A stretch of 56,710 nt of DNA from positions 1-56,710 of the forward strand of contig SVNX01000014.1 in the NCBI GenBank assembly GCA_015066665.1, in the 5' to 3' direction. The stretch comes from Ruminococcus sp. GTDB taxonomy: Bacteria; Bacillota; Clostridia; Oscillospirales; Ruminococcaceae. Each line of letters opens with the position of its first letter. The stretch's first letter is position 1. The notes beneath the pieces are model-generated. The model saw only the letters and a list, made by a program, of their open reading frames with translations. It had not been told where the DNA came from and did not search any database. Both the position numbers and the translations under genes were made by a program. This document shows, piece by piece, positions 43,468 to 52,619 of the stretch.

Positions 43468-43496
43468 TATGCCCCGCTGCATAAGCATCTCCCGAT

Positions 43497-43534
43497 CCTC
43501 CCATACTCCCTCAAAAGAGTATGGGAGGTTTTTT
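43497..43534 (+). terminator. Terminator whose stem holds the next gene's Shine-Dalgarno
   Basis: A perfect 12-bp stem CCTCCCATACTC (43497-43508) / GAGTATGGGAGG (43517-43528) with an eight-base loop is followed by TTTTTT. The GGGAGG at the end of the stem is also the only plausible ribosome-binding site for the penicillin-binding protein starting at 43537. Confidence 0.85.
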
Positions 43535-43536
43535 CT

Positions 43537-45123
43537 ATGATGAACCGTGCAACAATGCTGGCGGCTGTGCTGGTCATTGGCTTCACTCTGCTTGTCATGC
43601 AGCTTGCATCCCTCATGCAGGATGGCAGCTATGCCGATGCGGCGATGAGCCAGCGGCAGTATACGGTTACATGCGGACAGGCGGGCGGCACCATCTTTGA
43701 TCGTGCTTTGCGGCCGCTCACCAATGCGGGTACCGCGATCTATGCCGTCACCTATCCGGAGCCTGATGCCATTGCTGAGCTGCTGCCCCATATTACCGAG
43801 ATGACTCCTCTTGTGGAGGGACTGCGATGGAACCGCCCCTTTGCCTGCCGGGTCGATACGGCAGCTTTTTCCTCGCCATCCATTACCATTGTGAAAGTGC
43901 CGGAGCGGTATGGGATGGAAATCCCCGCACAGCATGTGCTCGGCTATCTGGTCGATGGAAGGGGTGTAGCGGGACTGGAAGCGGATTATGACCGCATTTT
44001 GCGGGGAACTTTGGATACAGCAAGCGTGACGTACATGATGGATGCAAGGGGAGGGGTGCTCTCGGGTGAAGTGCCGGTCGTAGAGGAGATTGCGTGTACG
44101 AATGCGGATGTTGTGACATCGCTTGACAGCCGCATCCAGCGCATCTGCGAGGAAGCGGGCGCAGGGATCGAAAAGGGAGCCATTGTCGTGATGAATGCGG
44201 AAACCGGCGATGTGCTTGCCATGGTAAGCTTCCCGTCTTATTCCCCCGCTCGTCTGGGAGAGGCCCTTGTCGATGAGAACAGCCCGTTCATCAACCGCTG
44301 TCTTTATACCTACAGTGTCGGCTCGATCTTCAAGCTCGTGACAGCAGCTGCTGCTTATGAGCAGGGACTGACGGATTTTGTCACCGAGTGCACGGGCAAA
44401 ACCGAGGTGTCCGGTCAGGTGTTCCGCTGCCATGACCATGAGGGTCATGGTGAAGTGGACATGAAGCAGGCGATGATCTGTTCTTGCAATGTCTATTTCA
44501 TCGAGCTGAGCCGTCAGCTCGATGCAGGGAAAATGCGGCAGAAAGCGCAGGATCTTGGATTTGGCACGCAGATCGCCCTGTCGGCGGGACTGGTGTCACA
44601 GTCGGGCACGCTTCCGTCGGAAAAGCAGCTGCGTCTGCCGGCGGAAATGGCAAATTTCACGTTCGGACAGGGACTTCTGACTGCAAGCCCCCTGCAGATC
44701 TGCCAGATGACCTGCGGCATTGCCAATGATGGTGAGATGCCCGTGGCACGGCTCATCCTCGGACTGCGTCAGGAAGGCATGCTGCCGGAACAGGGAAAGC
44801 CCCCCATCCATGCCAAGGCTCTGCCGAAGAATGCGGCATATTACCTGCAGAATCTCATGATTGCAGCGGTGCATGAAAATGAGGAATCCCGTGCCGTGCC
44901 GGAGAATGTCTATGCGGCAGCCAAAACATCCACCGCCCAGACAGGACGCTATGACGAAAAGGGCGTGGAATACTGCCATGCGTGGATTACGGGCTACATC
45001 CCCATCGAGGCACCGCAGTACGCCATCACGGTTCTGGTTGAGGATGGGGGATATGGCAATGATGCGGCAGCGCCGATCTTTCGGGAAATTGCAGATCGTA
45101 TCGCTCTGGAATGCATGGAATGA
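43537..45123 (+). CDS. Penicillin-binding transpeptidase (FtsI/SpoVD-like class B PBP)
   Basis: The 528-residue protein has one N-terminal membrane helix (about residues 5-27), a PBP dimerisation region (about 45-150, with IFDRALRPLTN) and a transpeptidase domain (about 190-520). The three active-site motifs are present: SIFK with catalytic Ser263, SCN and KTS (AKTSTAQTG). It crosslinks peptidoglycan. Division, elongation or sporulation use cannot be told apart here. ATG 43537 follows GGGAGG, which is locked in the hairpin upstream. It is a short class B enzyme without PASTA domains. Confidence 0.92.
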   Translation: MMNRATMLAAVLVIGFTLLVMQLASLMQDGSYADAAMSQRQYTVTCGQAGGTIFDRALRPLTNAGTAIYAVTYPEPDAIAELLPHITEMTPLVEGLRWNRPFACRVDTAAFSSPSITIVKVPERYGMEIPAQHVLGYLVDGRGVAGLEADYDRILRGTLDTASVTYMMDARGGVLSGEVPVVEEIACTNADVVTSLDSRIQRICEEAGAGIEKGAIVVMNAETGDVLAMVSFPSYSPARLGEALVDENSPFINRCLYTYSVGSIFKLVTAAAAYEQGLTDFVTECTGKTEVSGQVFRCHDHEGHGEVDMKQAMICSCNVYFIELSRQLDAGKMRQKAQDLGFGTQIALSAGLVSQSGTLPSEKQLRLPAEMANFTFGQGLLTASPLQICQMTCGIANDGEMPVARLILGLRQEGMLPEQGKPPIHAKALPKNAAYYLQNLMIAAVHENEESRAVPENVYAAAKTSTAQTGRYDEKGVEYCHAWITGYIPIEAPQYAITVLVEDGGYGNDAAAPIFREIADRIALECME

Positions 45124-45142
45124 ACTGTTGCCGGATTCGACC

Positions 45143-45172
45143 TTGACAATGTGGAATCTTCCGTGTTATAAT
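45143..45172 (+). promoter_or_regulatory. Promoter of the hypothetical gene at 45198
   Basis: TTGACA (45143-45148), an 18-bp spacer and TATAAT (45167-45172). Confidence 0.75.
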
Positions 45173-45197
45173 GAAAAAAACGAACGGAGGTATTCCG

Positions 45198-45752
45198 ATG
45201 GATGAACAGAATACAAGTAATCCCTATGATGGAACAGATGCCCCAATCCGCAGAAGGTTTCCTGCATTTCTGAAAGGCACAGCCATTGTACTGACAATTC
45301 TGCTGCTTTTTATGATAGTTCTGCGCTTTTTAACACCGGGGATCTATTATCGCTTTTATTTCGGCGATCGTGTCAAGGGCACAGTCACGGTCATGATCGA
45401 CGGAGAACCGGCAGTGATTCTGAAGGACAGCCTTTCTGATTCCCAAACCCGTGCTGAAGGCAATGTGCTCCATATCTCTGCGAGAGCAAATGCCTATGGA
45501 AGCTATCCGTTTTCTTTCTCTGTGGAGGAACTGCCAGATATTACATTTCATTTCTATTCTTTTCAGTTCAACTGGTGGAATGTCACAAGATTTGATCTGC
45601 GTTACAATGTCAACACTGAGGAGCGGATCGTGGAATACAGGGTGGAGCATACGGAGCTGGAGGAATCAGGACGAAAGAGCGCCCCGATCATATGGGAAGG
45701 CTCCTATCCGCTGGAAGAACACTGGACGGAAGTTTCTGTCTGCTCACCGTAA
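45198..45752 (+). CDS. Hypothetical single-pass membrane protein, 184 residues
   Basis: I do not recognise this protein. It has a 27-residue cytoplasmic N terminus, one membrane helix (about 28-47, IVLTILLLFMIVLRFL) and an extracytoplasmic beta-rich part with FHFYSFQFNWWNV and YRVEH patterns. No enzyme motif is visible. ATG 45198 follows CGGAGG. It is monocistronic with its own promoter. Confidence 0.75.
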   Translation: MDEQNTSNPYDGTDAPIRRRFPAFLKGTAIVLTILLLFMIVLRFLTPGIYYRFYFGDRVKGTVTVMIDGEPAVILKDSLSDSQTRAEGNVLHISARANAYGSYPFSFSVEELPDITFHFYSFQFNWWNVTRFDLRYNVNTEERIVEYRVEHTELEESGRKSAPIIWEGSYPLEEHWTEVSVCSP

Positions 45753-45793
45753 TGCTGTCTGACAGAACTGGCTGAAAAAATTTCTCAAAACAA

Positions 45794-45822
45794 TTGACTT
45801 TTTGCCGAAAATCTGCTATACT
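45794..45822 (+). promoter_or_regulatory. Promoter of alaS
   Basis: TTGACT (45794-45799), a 17-bp spacer and TATACT (45817-45822). The transcript leader is about 110 nt long. Confidence 0.8.
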
Positions 45823-45836
45823 GTATTTGTATCACA

Positions 45837-45912
45837 ACAGGACAGCTGTGTGCAGAATCCGGTCTTGCCTTGTCCCGGACGGTGGCGAGGCTTTCTTTTT
45901 GTGCAGTCCTGT
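45837..45912 (+). promoter_or_regulatory. Structured alaS leader with possible attenuator
   Basis: ACAGGAC (45837-45843) can pair with GTCCTGT (45906-45912), closing a 62-nt interior. Inside it CTTGCC and GGCGAG (about 45864-45890) form a hairpin with an inner GTC/GAC pair, followed by CTTTCTTTTT (45891-45900), the look of an intrinsic terminator. There is no T-box sequence. The two folds could compete and give transcriptional control of alaS; this is inferred from base pairing only. Confidence 0.45.
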
Positions 45913-45941
45913 AGAAATTTAAGATTTTGGAGTGAATTTTT

Positions 45942-48584
45942 ATGGAATGGCGTGGACTCAATGACCTGCGTGAGCAGTATCTGTCCTTTTTTGAAAGCAA
46001 GAATCACACAAGAATGGCAAGTGCCTCCCTCGTACCGCAGGGCGACAAGAGCCTTCTGCTGATCAATTCCGGTATGGCACCGCTGAAGAAGTTCTTCCTG
46101 GGTCAGGCTGTACCGCCGAACAAGCGTGTCACCACCTGTCAGAAGTGCATCCGTACTCCCGATATCGAGAACGTTGGTAAGACCGCAAGACACGGTACAT
46201 ATTTCGAGATGCTCGGCAACTTCTCCTTCGGCGATTACTTCAAGCATGAGGCCATTGCATGGGCATGGGAATTCTTTACAAAGGTGCTCGAAATGCCCGA
46301 GGAGCTGCTCTATGTCTCCGTTTTCATGGATGATGACGAGGCCTATGACATCTGGACAAAGGAAATCGGCGTTGCCCCCGAGCACATGGTAAGAATGGGC
46401 AGAGAGGACAATTTCTGGGAGCATGGCTCCGGTCCCTGCGGCCCCTGCTCCGAGATCTATTTCGATCGCGGTGAAGCACACGGCTGCGGTTCTCCCGATT
46501 GTAAGGTCGGCTGCGAGTGCGACCGCTTTGTTGAAGTATGGAATCTGGTATTCAGCCAGTTCGACAGCGACGGCAACGGCAACTACACCGAGATGGAACA
46601 CAAGAACATCGACACTGGTATGGGTCTGGAACGTCTTGCCTGCGTAATGCAGGGCGTGGACAACCTCTTCGAGGTGGATACTGTGCAGAATATCATGAAG
46701 CACATTCAGAAGCTGTCCGGCGTGACCTATAAGGAGGGCAACGAGAATACGGACGTTTCCCTGCGTGTCATCACCGACCATATCAGAAGCACCACATTCA
46801 TGGTCGGTGACGGCGTTCTTCCGTCCAATGAGGGCAGAGGCTATGTACTCCGCCGTCTGCTGAGAAGAGCGGCAAGACACGGCAGAATGATCGGTATCGA
46901 GGGTACATTCCTGCATGAAGTATGCGATACCGTGATCAACGAAAACAAGAACGCATATCCGGAACTGGATGAAAAGCGTGCATACATCAAGAAGATCATC
47001 AAGGTTGAGGAAGAGGCTTTTGCAAAGACCGTTGACAAGGGTCTGGAGCTGCTCAATCAGGTGATGGACAAGGCCGAAGCAGAGGGCAGCAAGACCCTCG
47101 CTGGCGAAGATATCTTCAAGCTGAGCGACACCTACGGCTTCCCTTTCGATCTGACCGTGGAAATCGCAGCAGAGCGTGGCTTTGCAGTGGATGAAGAGGG
47201 CTACAGAGCACTCGTGAAGCAGCAGCGTGAAACCGCAAAGGCAGACCATCTTGCCAAGGCAAGCTCCTCCTGGGCGGACAACAGCGTGAAGATCGACGCT
47301 CCGGCAACTGTATTTGTCGGCTACAAGGAATATACCGCTGAGGCAAAGATCCTTGCCGTCATCAAGGATCAGGCAGTGGTGGATTATGCCATTGCAGATG
47401 ATGCCGCAGCAATCGTACTCGATACCACACCTTTCTATGCGGAGAGCGGCGGTCAGGTGAATGACTTCGGTACCATCACCACAAACGAGGGCGAGTTCAA
47501 GGTAACGGCTGTTACCAAGGACGAGGACGGTCACTACCTGCACTTCGGTACGGTAGAATCCGGCAGCGTACGCACTGGTGATGCAGCTAAGGCTGAAATC
47601 TGCACCTGCACACGTCAGGCAACTATGAGAAACCATACTGCGGCACATCTGCTGCAGGCGGCTCTGCGTCAGGTTCTGGGCGATCATGTGCATCAGGCCG
47701 GTCAGCTGGTCAATGCCAAGGCATGCCGCTTCGACTTCTCCCACTTCAGTGCAATGAGCACCGAGGAGATCGAGAAGGTAGAACAGCTCGTTAACGGTTG
47801 GATTCTTGCGGCAACGCCTGTGGATGTTCAGGAAATGCCCATTGAAGAGGCAAAGAAGCTGGGTGCCATGGCTCTGTTCGGCGAAAAGTACGGCGACGTG
47901 GTACGCGTTGTCAAGGCCGGCGAGCAGTCCATTGAATTCTGCGGCGGTACCCATGTCTCCAATACAGCCAATATCGGTCTTCTGAAGATCGTTTCCGAAA
48001 GCTCCGTAGCCTCCGGCGTACGCCGTATTGAGGCTGTGACCGGTGCGGGCGTACTCGCACTGCTCGAGAGCTACAAGAATACCGTGCTTGAAAGTGCCAA
48101 GGCACTGAAGCTGAATAATCCCGCCGAGCTGCCTGCCCGCTGCACAGTCATGACAGCACAGCTCAAGGATGCGGAAAAGCAGGTGGAACAGCTGCGCCAG
48201 AAGATGGCAGGCGGTGTCATCGATACTCTGTTTGAGAATGCCAAGGAAGTATGCGGCGTGCAGATCGTATCCGCAATGCTCAATGGCGCAGCACCCGATA
48301 TGCTCCGTAAGCTGGGCGATCAGGTCAAGAGTATGGACAGAGCCATCATTGCCGTATTTGCAGGCGTGAACGACGACAAGGGCACATTCTACTGCGTATG
48401 CACAAAGTCCGCAGTCGAGGCCGGTGCACATGCCGGTAAGATCGTACAGCGTGTGGCTGCCATCACCGGCGGTAAGGGCGGCGGCCGTCCTGACAATGCT
48501 ATGGCCGGCATCGGCAAGAATTACATGGTGGATGAAGCACTGCTGAGCCTCGAGAGCATCGCAGGCGATGTGCTTGCGCACTAA
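45942..48584 (+). CDS. alaS: Alanyl-tRNA synthetase
   Basis: The 880-residue enzyme has the AlaRS N-terminal signature (FFESKNHTRMASASLVP, SGMAPLKKFF), an editing domain with the HTAAHLLQAALR (HxxxH) motif and CGGTHV, and a C-terminal DHHA1-type Gly-rich end (ITGGKGGGRPDNAMAG). It charges tRNA-Ala and clears mischarged Ser and Gly. ATG 45942 follows TTGGAGTG. The gene opens a long operon with HIT, PRTase, comEC and holA. Confidence 0.97.
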   Translation: MEWRGLNDLREQYLSFFESKNHTRMASASLVPQGDKSLLLINSGMAPLKKFFLGQAVPPNKRVTTCQKCIRTPDIENVGKTARHGTYFEMLGNFSFGDYFKHEAIAWAWEFFTKVLEMPEELLYVSVFMDDDEAYDIWTKEIGVAPEHMVRMGREDNFWEHGSGPCGPCSEIYFDRGEAHGCGSPDCKVGCECDRFVEVWNLVFSQFDSDGNGNYTEMEHKNIDTGMGLERLACVMQGVDNLFEVDTVQNIMKHIQKLSGVTYKEGNENTDVSLRVITDHIRSTTFMVGDGVLPSNEGRGYVLRRLLRRAARHGRMIGIEGTFLHEVCDTVINENKNAYPELDEKRAYIKKIIKVEEEAFAKTVDKGLELLNQVMDKAEAEGSKTLAGEDIFKLSDTYGFPFDLTVEIAAERGFAVDEEGYRALVKQQRETAKADHLAKASSSWADNSVKIDAPATVFVGYKEYTAEAKILAVIKDQAVVDYAIADDAAAIVLDTTPFYAESGGQVNDFGTITTNEGEFKVTAVTKDEDGHYLHFGTVESGSVRTGDAAKAEICTCTRQATMRNHTAAHLLQAALRQVLGDHVHQAGQLVNAKACRFDFSHFSAMSTEEIEKVEQLVNGWILAATPVDVQEMPIEEAKKLGAMALFGEKYGDVVRVVKAGEQSIEFCGGTHVSNTANIGLLKIVSESSVASGVRRIEAVTGAGVLALLESYKNTVLESAKALKLNNPAELPARCTVMTAQLKDAEKQVEQLRQKMAGGVIDTLFENAKEVCGVQIVSAMLNGAAPDMLRKLGDQVKSMDRAIIAVFAGVNDDKGTFYCVCTKSAVEAGAHAGKIVQRVAAITGGKGGGRPDNAMAGIGKNYMVDEALLSLESIAGDVLAH

Positions 48585-48597
48585 TGGAGGTAAGAAT

Positions 48598-48942
48598 ATG
48601 GATTGCCTGTTTTGTAAGATCATCGCCGGAGAGATTCCCTCCGGCAAGGTATATGAGGATGAATTCGTTTACGCATTCAAGGATATCAGCCCGATTGCAC
48701 CGTTCCATGTGCTGATCGTGCCGAAACAGCATATTGCAAAGGCCACCGAGATCAACGCTGAGAATTCTGCTGTTGTGGCAAAGATCTTTGAGGCGGCTGC
48801 AAAGATTGCGGCACAGGAGGGCATTGAGAGCTACCGCATCATCAACAACTGCGGTGAGGATGCCGGACAGACAGTCATGCACCTGCATTTCCACATGGTT
48901 GCCGGTGTGAAGATGGGCTGGGGAGAGCAGTCCCTGGGATAA
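48598..48942 (+). CDS. HIT-family nucleotide hydrolase (HinT-like)
   Basis: The 114-residue protein has CLFCKIIAGEIPSGKVYEDE at the start and the histidine triad HLHFHMV near residue 98. HinT proteins hydrolyse aminoacyl-adenylates and AMP-lysine-type substrates. ATG 48598 follows TGGAGG and lies 13 bases after the alaS stop, fitting clean-up of adenylates. Confidence 0.95.
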   Translation: MDCLFCKIIAGEIPSGKVYEDEFVYAFKDISPIAPFHVLIVPKQHIAKATEINAENSAVVAKIFEAAAKIAAQEGIESYRIINNCGEDAGQTVMHLHFHMVAGVKMGWGEQSLG

Positions 48943-48953
48943 GGAGTCGGATT

Positions 48954-49496
48954 ATGACGGACGTTTACAAGATGAAGATTGCCGGACTCGAGCGCGAACT
49001 GCGCCTGTGTCCGATCAATGAAAAGATCGATATTGCGGCATTTATTATGTTTTCCGATGTGGAGATCACTGTGGAAAGTGCAAAGCTTCTGCTGGAACGG
49101 GCACCGGAATTTGATGTGATCCTGACAGCGGAAAGCAAGGGCATTCCGCTCGCCTATGAAATGGCAAGACAGAGCGGCAAACCCTATGTGGTGGCAAGAA
49201 AATCCGTCAAGCTGTATATGCGTGATGTGGTGTCTGTTACTGTGCAGTCCATCACAACAGCAGGGGAGCAGGTGCTCTATCTCGATGGCGAAAAGGCTGC
49301 AATGCTCAAGGGCAAGCGTGTTCTGCTGGCGGATGATGTCATCAGCACAGGCGAATCCCTGAACGCACTCGAGAAGCTGACTGCAGTGGCCGGCGGCGAG
49401 ATCGTGGGAAAGACTGCCGTACTGGCTGAGGGTGAAGCTGCCGAACGCAAGGATCTGATCTTCCTCGAACCTCTTCCGCTTTTCTTCAAGGATTGA
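48954..49496 (+). CDS. Phosphoribosyltransferase (adenine PRTase-like)
   Basis: The 180-residue protein has the type-I PRTase fold with the PRPP-binding motif VLLADDVISTGES (near residue 122) and the ESKGIPLAYEMA segment, resembling Apt-type enzymes. A purine base is the likely substrate but the identity is not certain. ATG 48954 lies 11 bases after the HIT gene, and the stop overlaps the comEC start. Confidence 0.8.
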   Translation: MTDVYKMKIAGLERELRLCPINEKIDIAAFIMFSDVEITVESAKLLLERAPEFDVILTAESKGIPLAYEMARQSGKPYVVARKSVKLYMRDVVSVTVQSITTAGEQVLYLDGEKAAMLKGKRVLLADDVISTGESLNALEKLTAVAGGEIVGKTAVLAEGEAAERKDLIFLEPLPLFFKD

Positions 49497-51571
49497 TGAA
49501 ACGGACAGCCATCTGGATCGGAATTTCCTATACTGCGGGACTGCTGATCGCTTCTTTGCTGAGCTGGCGGTTCTGGCCCACCCTTCTTGGCGTAACGGCT
49601 CTGACAGTGTGGCTTCTGATCATGTGGAAGAAATCGGTTCGCAAATATGTATGTATCAGCACGCTGTCATTTCTGACGGCGTGCTGTGTCTATTGGGGGT
49701 ATGATGCGGTCAGCATAGAGCCGCAGCTTGCCTTTGCAGGACAGCAGAATGTCCTGTTTACGGGAAAAGTGAGGGAAATCAGGGAATATGACAGCGGCTA
49801 TGCCGGCTATCTGCTGGAGGGAAAGCTCGAGAATGCCGTGAATGCGAAGCTCTGGTATACCTGCGAGGGCGGGGACTATGTTTATGGAGACACCCTGACA
49901 GTCTGCGGCAATCCGGAAGCTATGACATCGGGCTACCTGTTCGATGCCAGTACATATTACCGCGGCAGAGGGATTTTTCTGCGGATGTTCGGCGGTGAGG
50001 TGACTGAACGGGTGCCACGGCCGCACCATACATTACGCAGCCTCTTATATGAGTGGCGTATGACCATGAGCGAACGGCTCCTTGCCCAGACCGGAGAACG
50101 CAGCGGCCCGATGCTTGTGGGCATGCTCTTCGGCGATACGTGCAGGATGGACAGTATATCGGAGACGGCCATGTACCGGATGGGTATCGGCCATGTGCTG
50201 GCGGTTTCGGGGCTGCATCTCGATTTTCTGGCACTTTGTGCCGCATGGCTGCTCAGACGTCTCAAAGCGGACAAGCGACTTGTGTTTGCCTCCGTGGCAG
50301 TGCTCTCGGTGCTGTTCGTGCTGTGTGTGGGTGAGCCGGTTTCGGCAAGACGTGCCCTCATTATGATCCTGCTTTCGCAGAGTGCAGGGCTCTTCGGACG
50401 CAAGGCGGATGCCTTCAATTCCCTGAGCATTGCCATGCTTCTGCTGGAACTTCATAACCCCATGGTGATTCACAGTGCCGCTTTCTGGCTGACCAGTACG
50501 GCCACATTCGGCATAGCTGTGTTTGCGGTGTATATGACAAAGCCCATGCCGCAGACATCCTTCTGGGAGAAGCAGAAAAAGAGTTTTGCAATGTTCTTCT
50601 GCGCATCCCTTGCACTGTTCCCGGTGCTGATTCTGTATTTTCATGAGGTATCGCTGATTTCACCGCTGAGTAATCTTCTGCTTGTGCCTCTGTGCATGGC
50701 AGCCTTTGGCCTTTCGGCGGTATCGCTGCTCTTTGGTGCACAGGGATTTCTGGCAGGCATGCTGCTCTGGACAGCTGAGCTTCTTGCCGAAGCCGTACTC
50801 GCTGTATCCGGCTTCGTTTCGTCCCTGCCATTGACCTATACCGGAACGGGCAGTGCCATGCTGCGGGTATCCGTTTTCGTTGGTACAGTGGCCATTATGC
50901 TGTGTTATTTGTTCTGCCGTGACCGAAGATTCCTTGGCACAATGATTGCTGGAGTGATTGCGGTGACATCCGCCGCAGCGGAATGGGAGAACGGGTGGCA
51001 GCGGGATCATCTTCGGATCGCCGTGCTGGGAGAAGAACGGGACTGCGTCCTTGTGATCGCAAAGGCGGATGAAGCTGTGGCCATCGATCTCACCGGCGAC
51101 AGCAGGGCGGCGGATTATGTGCGTAATTATCTCGAATCGGCGGGAACGGCAAGGCTTGATGCACTGATTTTCTGCAACGCAGAAGAGACAGCGGTGTCAT
51201 CGTATACGCACATTACCCATGTCTACCGCCCTGCACGCACGATGACGGTATATGATGAAGAAAATGCCGGTACGATCGAATTTGCGTTCCATGATGCCCT
51301 CATTCGTGTGGAAGGGGAGTGCGTGAATGTTTCGTACGGCATGACGGACTACCTTTGCTGCAGAGAAACAGAGGCACGGGCGGATTGCGATGTGCTGACC
51401 GTATTCGGGCGCAGCAGGGATGTGCTGCCGGCTTGCGGTGTGCTGCACATTCTTGATGAGGAAACATGCTACAGACCGGATGCACAGACGTGGATCGGAG
51501 AAAATAATCTGGAACTGACCCTTGCCATGGACGGCAGGTGCAGAGTGAGGAGACTTTATGGCGACAGTTGA
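49496..51571 (+). CDS. comEC: ComEC/Rec2-family DNA-uptake channel with degenerate C-terminal domain
   Basis: The 691-residue protein has an N-terminal DUF4131-like region (about 1-190), then the ComEC membrane domain (about 215-480) with GHVLAVSGLHL and many helices. The C-terminal 190 residues occupy the place of the metallo-beta-lactamase domain but lack HxHxDH; the expected lines read LRIAVLGEERDC and LIFCNAEETAVSS. It could still form the DNA channel without nuclease activity. ATG 49496 overlaps the preceding stop. Its last 14 bases overlap holA. Confidence 0.88.
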   Translation: MKRTAIWIGISYTAGLLIASLLSWRFWPTLLGVTALTVWLLIMWKKSVRKYVCISTLSFLTACCVYWGYDAVSIEPQLAFAGQQNVLFTGKVREIREYDSGYAGYLLEGKLENAVNAKLWYTCEGGDYVYGDTLTVCGNPEAMTSGYLFDASTYYRGRGIFLRMFGGEVTERVPRPHHTLRSLLYEWRMTMSERLLAQTGERSGPMLVGMLFGDTCRMDSISETAMYRMGIGHVLAVSGLHLDFLALCAAWLLRRLKADKRLVFASVAVLSVLFVLCVGEPVSARRALIMILLSQSAGLFGRKADAFNSLSIAMLLLELHNPMVIHSAAFWLTSTATFGIAVFAVYMTKPMPQTSFWEKQKKSFAMFFCASLALFPVLILYFHEVSLISPLSNLLLVPLCMAAFGLSAVSLLFGAQGFLAGMLLWTAELLAEAVLAVSGFVSSLPLTYTGTGSAMLRVSVFVGTVAIMLCYLFCRDRRFLGTMIAGVIAVTSAAAEWENGWQRDHLRIAVLGEERDCVLVIAKADEAVAIDLTGDSRAADYVRNYLESAGTARLDALIFCNAEETAVSSYTHITHVYRPARTMTVYDEENAGTIEFAFHDALIRVEGECVNVSYGMTDYLCCRETEARADCDVLTVFGRSRDVLPACGVLHILDEETCYRPDAQTWIGENNLELTLAMDGRCRVRRLYGDS

Positions 51572-52607
51572 TGCCAGAGGGCTGGCGGAACAGCTCAAAT
51601 CGAATCAGATTTCCAATCTGTACTACCTGTACGGCAGCGACGTGCTGCAGGTGGAACAGTGCACGAAGAAAATCCTGAAGAAACTGACGGGGGAAACCGA
51701 CAGTGATGCGGTCACAAAGCTGAACGGACAGAATCTGAATCTGAGCGAACTCGCCGATGAGGCGGAGTTATGCCCGATGTTTGCTGAGTACAACTGCATT
51801 CTGATTCATGACTGCAATCTGGAAAGCCTGCGGGAGGATGCCCGCAAGCAGCTGATGGAGATCGTGGCGTCCCTTCCGGATTCGACCGTACTGATTTTCT
51901 ATATCACCGGTTTTGACATCTATGGCGGCAAGACCGGTAAGAATAAAAAGCCCACCCCGAAAAACAAGACTCTTGCCGATTATGCCGCAAAGCATGGCAC
52001 GGCCTGCTGTCTTGAGACCAAGACACCGGCTGTGATGGCGACGGAAATCATTGCAGCGGCAAAAAAACGTGGCTGCGATATGGAACGCGGTGCGGCACAG
52101 CTTCTGGCGGTGCAGTGCGGCTGTCAGAGCCTTGCGGTATCGCAGGAGCTGGGCAAGCTCTGCGCTTTTGCTGACGGCGGGACGATCACTGAGGCGCTCG
52201 TCCGGGACATGGTCGTGCCCCAGCTGGAAACAACGGTGTATGCCCTGACAAAGGCCGTCATCCGCAGAAAACAAGCCGATGCCATGCGTGCGGTGGATGA
52301 GCTGCTCTCGCTCCGTGTGGAGATGCCCTATCTGATGGCAACGCTCTCCGGCTGTTTCATTGATCTGCAGCGGGCGGCAGCGGCCAAGATCAGCGGGAAA
52401 ACGACGCAGGATATGACATCGGATTTTGCCTATCGCTTCGGTTTCCATGTCGACAATGCCTTTCAGGACAGCACGGGACGCACGGTGGAATCCATCTCTG
52501 CCTGCCTGAAGCTCCTCTGCGATGCGGAGAAACGGCTGCATTCCGAGGCTGTGAACGAGCGTGTTCTCTTTGAGCAGACCATCGTTCGCATGCTGCAGCA
52601 ATCATAA
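51558..52607 (+). CDS. holA: DNA polymerase III subunit delta
   Basis: The 349-residue clamp-loader subunit has the HolA pattern: LYYLYGSDVLQVEQ, a CPMFAEYNCILIHDC segment, and a C-terminal helical bundle (about 215-345). It belongs to the sliding-clamp loader. ATG 51558 lies inside the end of comEC. The pair comEC-holA is the usual Firmicute order. Confidence 0.93.
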   Translation: MATVDARGLAEQLKSNQISNLYYLYGSDVLQVEQCTKKILKKLTGETDSDAVTKLNGQNLNLSELADEAELCPMFAEYNCILIHDCNLESLREDARKQLMEIVASLPDSTVLIFYITGFDIYGGKTGKNKKPTPKNKTLADYAAKHGTACCLETKTPAVMATEIIAAAKKRGCDMERGAAQLLAVQCGCQSLAVSQELGKLCAFADGGTITEALVRDMVVPQLETTVYALTKAVIRRKQADAMRAVDELLSLRVEMPYLMATLSGCFIDLQRAAAAKISGKTTQDMTSDFAYRFGFHVDNAFQDSTGRTVESISACLKLLCDAEKRLHSEAVNERVLFEQTIVRMLQQS

Positions 52608-52619
52608 AGGAGGCGTGTT

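Noticed and set aside
45823-45941. T-box riboswitch before alaS
   Set aside because: No T-box core (AGGGTGGNACCGCG-like) and no specifier stem; only the unclassified hairpins described in the findings.
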